A stretch of 8,359 nt of DNA from Methylocapsa sp. GTDB taxonomy: Bacteria > Pseudomonadota > Alphaproteobacteria > Rhizobiales > Beijerinckiaceae. The translations under genes were made by a program, and so were the position numbers. The stretch's first letter is position 1. Every line of letters begins with the position of its first letter. A model generated the notes under the pieces. It was not told the origin of the DNA. It worked only from the letters and a program-made list of their open reading frames with translations, and ran no database searches. The stretch spans positions 1 to 8,359 of the forward strand of contig JAFMSB010000054.1 in the NCBI GenBank assembly GCA_017353815.1. The letters run 5' to 3'. Below are positions 1 to 5,617 of the stretch, in pieces.

Positions 1-78
1 CCGCTCTATGTCTCTCTCAGCGACGAACAAAAGAAGATCATCGATAGCCAGCGGATTGGTCCCATGGGTCTCATGTGA
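1..78 (+). CDS. 3' end of an LTXXQ/Spy-like periplasmic protein (partial)
   Basis: Frame 1 is open from the window edge to the TGA at 76-78 and encodes 25 residues. The stretch SLSDEQKKI resembles the LTxxQ repeat of Spy/CpxP-like proteins, and the end, GPMGLM, resembles the Gly/Pro/Met-rich tails common in alphaproteobacterial members. Such proteins are usually small periplasmic helical proteins that bind unfolded protein or sense envelope or metal stress. The N-terminal part, including any signal peptide, lies outside the window. With only 25 residues visible, the family call is an inference; the presence of a gene end here is better supported than its identity. Confidence 0.5.
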   Translation, partial: PLYVSLSDEQKKIIDSQRIGPMGLM

Positions 79-95
79 TGGACGGGTGAAACGAA

Positions 96-127
96 GTCCG
101 GGGCTTTGCGAGCGCCGCGCTCCGGAC
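96..127 (+). terminator. Stem-loop after the LTXXQ gene, possible terminator
   Basis: GTCCGGGGC (96-104) can pair with GCTCCGGAC (119-127), giving 9 base pairs including one G-U around a 14-base loop. It starts 17 bases after the stop codon of the upstream gene. There is no clear U-run after it, so it is not a classic intrinsic terminator; it could be an mRNA-stabilising hairpin or a weak terminator. Confidence 0.35.
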
Positions 128-203
128 CGGTGCCTGTCATTTAACGGTTACACGAATCTGCTTTCGCTTGGGTCCGTTGGAGGAACCCACCCAGGCCTTT
201 CCG

Positions 204-1022
204 GTGAGTGACGAACCAGAGCCAAAGCTTTACCGCACCCTGTTTCTTTCGGACGTGCATCTCGGCACAAGAGGCTGTCAAGCGGAACTCCTTTTGGATT
301 TCCTCAAACACAATGACGCCCCGACGATCTATCTCGTCGGCGATATCATTGACGGCTGGCGCCTCAAGAGCGGCTGGTACTGGCCGCAGGCCCATAACGA
401 CGTGCTGCAGAAGCTTCTGCGCAAGGTGCGCAAGGGCGTCCGCATGATCTTCTTGCCCGGAAATCACGATGAATTTGCCCGCGATTATGTGGGCTCGGTA
501 TTCGGCGGCGTCGAGGTCGCCGAATATGCGTATCACATGACCGCGGACAGGAAGCGACTTTTGATCATCCACGGCGATCAATTCGATATAGTCGTGCAGC
601 ATGCGCGCTGGGTCGCCCTGCTTGGGGATTGGGCTTACACATTGGCACTTTGGTCCAACCTCTGGTTCAACAAAATACGCCGCGCGCTTGGATTTCCTTA
701 TTGGTCCTTGTCGCAATGGGCCAAACTCAAGGTGAAGAACGCGGTGAATTTTATCGGCGCATTCGAGGCCGCCCTCGCCGAGGCCGCAAGACGCCATCAC
801 GCCCAGGGGGTTGTGTGCGGCCATATTCATCACGCGGCGATCCGCGATATCGACGGTATCACCTATGTCAACACTGGCGATTTCGTCGAATCCTGCACCG
901 CGGTCGCCGAGCATCATGATGGCACACTCGAGATTTTGCATTGGCAGTTGACCGCAGACGAACAGCGGCGTGAGGCCGCCGACGCAGAGAGCGTAAGGGT
1001 GGCTACCAGGGCAGCAGCTTAG
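204..1022 (+). CDS. LpxH-like metallophosphoesterase (UDP-2,3-diacylglucosamine diphosphatase family)
   Basis: The calcineurin-like motifs occur in order (numbered from GTG 204): SDVHLG (D17, H19), GDIIDGW (D47), GNHDE (N87, H88), HGDQFD (H123) and GHIHHA (H207, H209). These are the metal ligands and catalytic residues of the LpxH/COG2908 group, which cleaves the pyrophosphate of UDP-2,3-diacylglucosamine in lipid A synthesis at the inner face of the membrane. Many alphaproteobacteria use LpxI for that step and carry such LpxH-like paralogues with an unproven substrate, so the exact reaction is open. The product is 272 residues. The start is uncertain: GTG 204 places the first beta strand close to the N-terminus, while TTG 168 would add 12 residues; neither has a good ribosome binding site (a GGAGG at 179-183 is too far from 204). 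The stop TAG overlaps the next gene's GTG by one base. Confidence 0.87.
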   Translation: MSDEPEPKLYRTLFLSDVHLGTRGCQAELLLDFLKHNDAPTIYLVGDIIDGWRLKSGWYWPQAHNDVLQKLLRKVRKGVRMIFLPGNHDEFARDYVGSVFGGVEVAEYAYHMTADRKRLLIIHGDQFDIVVQHARWVALLGDWAYTLALWSNLWFNKIRRALGFPYWSLSQWAKLKVKNAVNFIGAFEAALAEAARRHHAQGVVCGHIHHAAIRDIDGITYVNTGDFVESCTAVAEHHDGTLEILHWQLTADEQRREAADAESVRVATRAAA

Positions 1023-2059
1023 TGCGCATTCTGGTGGTCACCGATGCTTGGAAGCCCCAGGTCAATGGCGTCGTGCGCACGCTTGAGTCCGTTGGCCGGG
1101 CGCTCGGCGAGATGGGCACCGTCGTCGATTTTTTGACGCCGCAAGGCTTCGCCACCGTCCCGCTGCCGACCTACGCCGAGATCAGGCTCGCGCTCGCAAG
1201 CCCGCGCGCAGTGGCAAAGCGCCTCGATGCCGCCGCGCCCGATCACATCCATATCGCAACCGAAGGCCCGCTTGGCTTTTTCGCGCGCCATTATTGCTTG
1301 CGCAGGCAGTGCCCTTTTACGACCAGCTACCACACGAAATTTCCCGAATATATCGGTGCGCGGGCGAGGATACCGGAAACTATCTCTTACGCCTGGTTGC
1401 GGCGGTTTCACAACGCTGCCTGCGGGGTCATGGTATCGACGAAATCGCTTGCGGAGGATCTTGCGAGCCGGGGGTTTTTCCGCTTGATGCGCTGGTCGCG
1501 CGGCGTCGATCATGGCCAGTTCAACCCAACAAAAGCGCGCCCTCTCGATCTGCCGAGACCCATCTTTCTTTATGCAGGGCGCGTTGCGCCGGAAAAGAAT
1601 CTCGCAGCCTTTCTGTCGCTCGATCTGCCGGGATCGAAGCTGATTGCGGGCGATGGCCCCGCGCGCCCCGCCCTCCATGCCGCCTATCCGGAGGCGCATT
1701 TCATCGGCATGCATCCGCCCGAGGCGCTCGCGGGTTATTATGCTTCGTCCGATGTCTTTGTCTTTCCAAGCCGCACCGATACTTTCGGCATCGTTCTGAT
1801 CGAAGCGCTCGCCTGCGGCTTGCCCGTTGCAGCTCTGCCCGTCCCTGGGCCGGCCGATGTCATCGGCACGAGCGGCGCGGGGGTACTCGATTGGAATCTG
1901 CGCGCGGCTTGCTTTGCGGCACTTGAGATACCGCGCGAAAGGGCAAGAGAGCATGCGCTGATGTTCACTTGGGAAAAAAGCGCGCGCCAATTCCTCGACA
2001 ATATCCTGGCTGCCCGCGCCGCGGCTCAGCGTGGCAAGGAGGCGAGCCCGGCTTGCTGA
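1022..2059 (+). CDS. GT4-family glycosyltransferase (alpha-mannosyltransferase-like)
   Basis: 345 residues with two Rossmann-like halves (GT-B fold). The N-terminal motif KPQVNGVVRTL (11-21) is typical of GT4 enzymes that glycosylate lipid acceptors. The C-terminal half has YAGRVAPEKN (184-193), which holds the donor-phosphate-binding Arg/Lys pair, IAGDGPARP (208-216), and the donor-site motif SRTDTFGIVLIEALACG, where the usual E-x7-E appears as D253-x7-E261. This variant is common in MgtA/PimB-like sequences. No membrane helix is visible; these enzymes usually sit at the inner face of the membrane. The GTG start overlaps the upstream TAG as TAGTG, so the two genes are probably translationally coupled and act in one glycolipid or envelope pathway. 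Donor and acceptor cannot be read from the sequence. Confidence 0.88.
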   Translation: MRILVVTDAWKPQVNGVVRTLESVGRALGEMGTVVDFLTPQGFATVPLPTYAEIRLALASPRAVAKRLDAAAPDHIHIATEGPLGFFARHYCLRRQCPFTTSYHTKFPEYIGARARIPETISYAWLRRFHNAACGVMVSTKSLAEDLASRGFFRLMRWSRGVDHGQFNPTKARPLDLPRPIFLYAGRVAPEKNLAAFLSLDLPGSKLIAGDGPARPALHAAYPEAHFIGMHPPEALAGYYASSDVFVFPSRTDTFGIVLIEALACGLPVAALPVPGPADVIGTSGAGVLDWNLRAACFAALEIPRERAREHALMFTWEKSARQFLDNILAARAAAQRGKEASPAC

Positions 2060-2160
2060 GCAGCGCAGGCTTTGTCACGTTGTCCAGATTAGCGCAAGCG
2101 AGGCCTTGCCCAGAGGCCAGGATTGTGCCGGCTCTTATCTTTCCGGCTTTTGCACACCAT

Positions 2161-3222
2161 ATGCTGCGTATGAATGCAAATGCTTATGCGCGGGCTCCTT
2201 CTGACGAAATTGAAGGGACGGCTGCTGGCGTTTCTAGGGGCGGTGACGGCAGCAGCAATAGTGTTGGTAGGAGGGGGTATTCTCAGACCGGTGACGACGC
2301 GCTCCTCGATGCCTATTCGTTGGCGGTGACGAGGGCCGCCGAGCGGGTGGGTCCTTGTGTGGTTCGGCTGGATATCCGCCACGATGGCCGGGGCCGGATT
2401 GGCTCGGGCTCCGGAGTGATCCTTTCTCCCGATGGCTTCGTCCTTACCAACAGCCATGTTGTGCAAGGGGCAAAGCGAGCCGAGGTGACGGCAATCGATG
2501 GCCGGGTTTTTTCTGGCCGCGTTCTCGGCAACGATCCAGACACCGATTTGGCGCTTATCCGCATCGATGAGAACGCAGTTCTTCCGGCAGCAAGGCTCGG
2601 GGACTCGAAGACTCTGAAGCCGGGGGAGATTGCGATTGCAATCGGCAATCCTTTAGGTTTCGATGCAACGGTCACCGCTGGAGTGATTTCGGCTTTGGGG
2701 CGCTCGCTGCGCTCGAAGAGCGGCCGTTTGATCGACGATGTCATCCAAACCGACGCCGCACTGAACCCGGGCAATTCCGGCGGCCCTCTGGTTTCGACCC
2801 GGGGCGAGGTCATTGGCATCAACACGGCGATTATTTCGGGAGCGCAGGGAATATGCTTTGCCGTGGCGTCGAATACCGCGAGCTTTGTGCTTGGTGAGCT
2901 TATTGCGCACGGACGCGTGCGCCGCGCCTATCTCGGTATCGGCGCGGGCACCGTTCCGCTGCCCCGCAGAATTGCGCTACGCCTTGGCCTCACACAACGG
3001 ATGGGCGCCGCGGTCCTTTCGGTCGAGCCGCAAAGCCCGGCCGATCACGCTGGCCTTTTAACCGGCGACATTTTGGTCGCGATTGACGGCGCCCAAATCA
3101 CCGGCGCCGATGATCTCGTCCGCCTGCTTGATGCAGATAAGATCAACCGCACGATCCCAATCGATGTCTTGCGCCGCTCGGACCAGCGCCGTTTTTGGGC
3201 CGCCCTGCGCGAAAGAACATAA
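2161..3222 (+). CDS. HtrA/DegP-like S1C serine protease with one PDZ domain, no visible signal peptide
   Basis: The trypsin-like domain carries the full triad (numbered from ATG 2161): H99 in LTNSHVV, D129 in DPDTDLALIRI and S206 in NPGNSGGPLV. A PDZ domain follows at about 252-341 (YLGIGAG, SPADHAGLLTGDILVAIDG). The length of 353 residues fits the single-PDZ DegS/HhoB-like class. The first 45 residues are polar and Gly/Ser-rich, with neither signal peptide nor membrane anchor, so the enzyme may be cytoplasmic or exported by an unrecognised route. The start is uncertain: ATG 2161 and ATG 2170 both lack a clear ribosome binding site. The frame is open upstream to 1969, but that part overlaps the glycosyltransferase gene and looks non-coding. 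The gene begins about 100 bases after the glycosyltransferase and converges with the DUF488 gene, with 16 bases between stops. Confidence 0.88.
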   Translation: MLRMNANAYARAPSDEIEGTAAGVSRGGDGSSNSVGRRGYSQTGDDALLDAYSLAVTRAAERVGPCVVRLDIRHDGRGRIGSGSGVILSPDGFVLTNSHVVQGAKRAEVTAIDGRVFSGRVLGNDPDTDLALIRIDENAVLPAARLGDSKTLKPGEIAIAIGNPLGFDATVTAGVISALGRSLRSKSGRLIDDVIQTDAALNPGNSGGPLVSTRGEVIGINTAIISGAQGICFAVASNTASFVLGELIAHGRVRRAYLGIGAGTVPLPRRIALRLGLTQRMGAAVLSVEPQSPADHAGLLTGDILVAIDGAQITGADDLVRLLDADKINRTIPIDVLRRSDQRRFWAALRERT

Positions 3223-3238
3223 CCGCAGGCGTTAGCTG

Positions 3239-3586
3239 TCACCCCCGCAAGAAATCGCGTAGGACAACGGCGTTGTTGTGCAAGCTATCCTTGGCACCGA
3301 AGAGTAGCGTGACCGTCTTGCGTTCTTGTGCCAATTCCTGCAATTCGCCAACTGCCGGGTTTTGTCTCAGCTCGGCGAGGTAGCGCCTGCGGAATTCTGC
3401 CCATTTTTCGGGATCGTGGCCGAACCAGCGCCGCAGCGCGCTGCTCGGCGCGATATCCTTGATCCACGCATCGACATGGGCATCTTCGCGCTTCATTCCG
3501 CGGGGCCATATTCTATCGATGAGGATCCTTTTGCCATCGGACCGGGCAGGCGGCTCGTAAACGCGTTTGATGCGAATTTCTTTCAT
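3239..3586 (-). CDS. DUF488 family protein, intact copy A
   Basis: 115 residues, the usual length of this small-protein family (YeaO-like). Typical blocks are present: RVYEPPARSDGKRILIDR (8-25), IWPRGMKREDA (26-36), DIAPS (44-48), RRWFGHDPEKW (52-62), RRYLAEL (67-73) and the C-terminal LLFGAKDSLHNNAVVL (94-109). The family's biochemical role is not established; it often lies near stress or metabolic genes. The ATG at 3586 is supported by the matching ATG of the decayed copy at 5363. No strong ribosome binding site precedes it. It is transcribed divergently from the antiporter/USP remnant and is the only working DUF488 gene here, since copy B is a pseudogene. Confidence 0.9.
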   Translation of the reverse strand: MKEIRIKRVYEPPARSDGKRILIDRIWPRGMKREDAHVDAWIKDIAPSSALRRWFGHDPEKWAEFRRRYLAELRQNPAVGELQELAQERKTVTLLFGAKDSLHNNAVVLRDFLRG

Positions 3587-3747
3587 ATCGTCCGCAGCCT
3601 AAAGGCGCAGGATACCGCACAAAAACAAGTTCGTGCCAGCGGATTATTGCTGCGCCCTGGAAAGCTCTTCACCGCTTGCTAGCCGTGTTAATCGCATAAG
3701 GCCCGGCGAAGTTCCCTCATTGCCCGGGACCGCGCAAAGCGCGGCGT

Positions 3748-3811
3748 GCCCTTGGGGCTCAGCTGCGGCGTCACTGTGCCTGTTTGACAAAGAAGCCAGC
3801 CGCGCTACCGA
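3748..3811 (+). promoter_or_regulatory. Conserved promoter block of copy A
   Basis: The block from CTTGGGGCTCAG through GCGTCACTGTGCC to TTGACAAAGAAG is nearly identical to that at 5518-5562 in copy B, although sequence nearer the DUF488 start has diverged. TTGACA (3784-3789) is a perfect -35 match. TACCGA (3806-3811), 16 bases further on, is a weak -10. The -35 lies inside the small palindrome TTTGACAAA. It probably drives the USP gene at 4102. Confidence 0.5.
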
Positions 3812-3852
3812 GCATTCCTCCCCGCGAACCGCTTACCTTCGCCGGAGAAACC

Positions 3853-4101
3853 ATAACCGAAGCATTGACCAATGCAACGCTCTGGATGGCTCTTGCGCTC
3901 ATCGCGGGCATGCATTCCTCCTGGTTCCGCGTCTCGATCCCTATCGTCGAAATCATCATCGGAATGGGCGCGCAGCTCGTCCTTGGCGCAGACTGCCGGA
4001 AGCGTTGGCCAGAATCACGCATTGATCCAGCGTTCGCGCACTGTGACTTTCGTGCCAACGCCATACTTCTTTATTCTTGTGGCAACCTCGGGAATGAGCC
4101 T
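3853..4101 (+). pseudogene. Collapsed CPA2 antiporter remnant
   Basis: From 3853 the translation TEALTNATLWMALALIAGM and onward to GAQLVLG matches residues 2-45 of the intact antiporter at 5618. The initiator there is ATG, but here it is ATA (3853-3855), with the GGAG ribosome binding site still in place. At 3987-3995 the sequence jumps to the equivalent of antiporter residue 244 (SVGQNHALI), about 590 bases later in copy B and in another frame. It continues to about 4090 (FFILV) and then jumps about 350 bases to the USP part. The membrane transport core, including the aspartate motif, is gone. An open frame does run from a TTG at 3784 through to the USP, so a short product with two membrane helices fused to USP cannot be excluded. 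Confidence 0.75.
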
Positions 4102-4965
4102 ATGTTCGAAAAAATCCTGCACGCCAGCGATGGCTCCGAGCATTCCTTTCATGCACTAACCTTGGCACTCGCGATCGCGCAGCAGAACAAATCCGAACTG
4201 CACATGGTTTGCGTGCAAGAAATCCCCTATATGCCCCAGTTCATCGAGGAAGTGCGCGAGGCGGCGGGTCCGGCCGCCCAACGGATTCGCGAGCTCTTCG
4301 CGCGGGCACGCGCGGCCGCCGGGGATTACCGGGTGATACTTCACACCCACGCTATCGCGGGGCACCCCGTGCGGGACGTGATTAGGCTCACAGCAAGCCT
4401 CAAGGCGGATTTGCTCGTCATCGGGGCGCGGGGGCATTCCGCTCTCTATGAACGGATGATGGGCAGCCATGCGGATCGCATGGTGCAACTCGCCCCTTGC
4501 CCGGTGTTGGCGGTTAAATTGATGGCCGCAAAAGGGCGTGGTCCGACCTTCGAGAAAATCTTGAGCGCCAATGACGGCTCCAAACACGCCACCCGCGCCC
4601 TTGCCCTGGCGCTCGCAATCGCCAAGCAAAACAAAGCGGAAATGCACATGGCTTGTATTGAGGAACTTCCTTACCTCTCCGATATGGGTGAAGCGGAACG
4701 CGAAGACGAAAGAGCGGTCGGCCGCCGCATCGAGGGCGTTCTGCACCGGGGGCGCACAATGGCGCAGGAGCGCGGGGTGGAGATTTGCACCCATGTCATC
4801 AAAGGGCATCCGGTGCGGGAAATTGTCCGGCTCGCGGCGGGTCTCGATGTGGGTCTGCTTGCCATTGGCGCGAAGGGCCACTCGGCACTCTATGAGCGAA
4901 TGGTCGGCAGCCAAGCCGATCGCATGATGCAACTCGCCAACTGCCCCGTGCTCGTCGCGAAGTAG
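4102..4965 (+). CDS. Tandem universal stress protein (two UspA domains)
   Basis: 287 residues made of two USP domains, about 1-139 and 149-287. Each carries the ATP-binding signature G-2x-G-9x-G-S: G108, G111, G121-S122 in the first and G256, G259, G269-S270 in the second. Each starts with an ILxAxDGS strand and ends in CPVLxVK. These features place it with ATP-binding USPs, which act in the cytosol in stress survival, commonly as tandem-domain monomers or dimers. ATG 4102 is chosen because it begins the domain (MFEKILHASDG); GGGA about 8 bases upstream is only a weak ribosome binding site. The frame continues upstream to TTG 3784. The second domain closely resembles the C-terminal domain of the antiporter at 5618, suggesting this gene is what remained after the antiporter part of copy A was deleted. 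Confidence 0.88.
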   Translation: MFEKILHASDGSEHSFHALTLALAIAQQNKSELHMVCVQEIPYMPQFIEEVREAAGPAAQRIRELFARARAAAGDYRVILHTHAIAGHPVRDVIRLTASLKADLLVIGARGHSALYERMMGSHADRMVQLAPCPVLAVKLMAAKGRGPTFEKILSANDGSKHATRALALALAIAKQNKAEMHMACIEELPYLSDMGEAEREDERAVGRRIEGVLHRGRTMAQERGVEICTHVIKGHPVREIVRLAAGLDVGLLAIGAKGHSALYERMVGSQADRMMQLANCPVLVAK

Positions 4966-5004
4966 CGGTCCTGAAGGCCGCGCGGCGTGAGGGAACGTTA
5001 ATCG

Positions 5005-5363
5005 TTAGCGACTCTCCGCCGTACCTCGCCGCAAATAATCGCCGAGGGCGACGGCGTTGTTGTCCAGGCTATCCTTGGCTCCTTAGAGCGGCGTGAGCGT
5101 CTTCCTTTTTTGCACCAGTTCCTTAAGCTCGCTCACTGCCGGGTTTTGTCTCAGCCCGGCGAGGTAACGCCTGCAGAATTCCGTCCGTTTATCCGGATCG
5201 TCGCCAAACCAGCGCCGCAACGTGGCGCGATGTCCTTGAGCCATGAATCCACATGGGCGTCCTCGCGCTTCATACCCCGCGGCCATATCCTTTCTACGAG
5301 GATCCTTTTGCAATCGGACCGCGCGGGCGGCTCGTAAACGTGTTTGATGCAAATGTCTGTCAT
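5005..5363 (-). pseudogene. Decayed DUF488 gene, copy B
   Basis: The start (MTDICIKHVYEPPARSD, then WPRGMKREDAHVDSW, then DIAP) matches the intact gene at 3239-3586. After DIAP a 7-base deletion at about 5220-5226, relative to copy A, shifts the frame. The rest continues in another frame (LRRWFGDDPDK, RRYLAGLRQNPAVSELKEL) until an in-frame TAA replaces the Phe codon of the LLFGAKD motif. Beyond it GAKDSLDNNAV is still readable up to a stop at 5005-5007. With one frameshift and one nonsense mutation, no full-length product is expected. Confidence 0.85.
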
Positions 5364-5517
5364 GCTATCTGCAGCCTAAGCATGGGCTCGCCGTGCACAA
5401 GCAGGCTTCTGCCTCCAGGCCGCATTGTTGCGCCCTGAACGCACCTGACCGTTTAATGGCATAAGGCCGGACCAACTTCCCTCATCGTCCGGGACCGCGC
5501 ACGGCGCGCGGCGTGTC

Positions 5518-5578
5518 CTTGGGGCTCAGCCGCTGCGTCACTGTGCCTGTTTGACAAAGAAGCGAGCGGCGCTATCGA
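5518..5578 (+). promoter_or_regulatory. Conserved promoter of the antiporter-USP gene
   Basis: TTGACA (5551-5556), a 16-base spacer and TATCGA (5573-5578) form a plausible sigma-70 promoter, about 40 bases before the ATG at 5618. The upstream block CTTGGGGCTCAG...GCGTCACTGTGCC is kept in copy A, suggesting a regulator site or promoter context under selection. No fluoride aptamer motif occurs between this promoter and the gene. Confidence 0.55.
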
Positions 5579-5617
5579 CCTTCATCCCGCCCGCGGTTTA
5601 CCTTTGCCGGAGAAACC

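Larger units (their letters stand above)
3239..4965. repeat. Duplicated stress unit, copy A (DUF488 / antiporter remnant / USP)
   Basis: This stretch matches 5005-7216 in order and orientation: a minus-strand DUF488 gene, a divergent intergenic region, antiporter sequence and a USP domain ending in the same codons (CCCCGTGCTCGTCGCGAAG). Copy A is shorter because about 590 and about 350 bases of antiporter sequence are missing relative to copy B. Divergence at many third positions points to an old duplication rather than a recent one. No transposase or flanking insertion-sequence repeat is visible. Confidence 0.8.

Noticed and set aside
141..941. Long minus-strand open frame (266 codons) opposite the phosphoesterase
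   Set aside because: It is antisense to a gene with complete catalytic motifs and its translation resembles no known domain; long antisense frames are common in GC-rich coding DNA.
1019..1990. Minus-strand open frame of 323 codons opposite the glycosyltransferase
   Set aside because: The plus strand carries all GT4 motifs; the antisense translation is Arg-rich with no recognisable domain.
2100..2120. Small GGCCT/AGGCC hairpin between the glycosyltransferase and the protease
   Set aside because: Only 5 base pairs and no U-tract; not enough to call a terminator.
3784..3786. TTG 3784 as the true start of the USP gene
   Set aside because: This TTG is the first half of the -35 element TTGACA, conserved in copy B, where the same position is out of frame with the antiporter. 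ATG 4102 begins the USP domain itself.
4156..4932. Minus-strand open frame of 258 codons opposite the tandem USP
   Set aside because: Shadow of the USP reading frame; the internal similarity of its two halves only mirrors the two USP domains.
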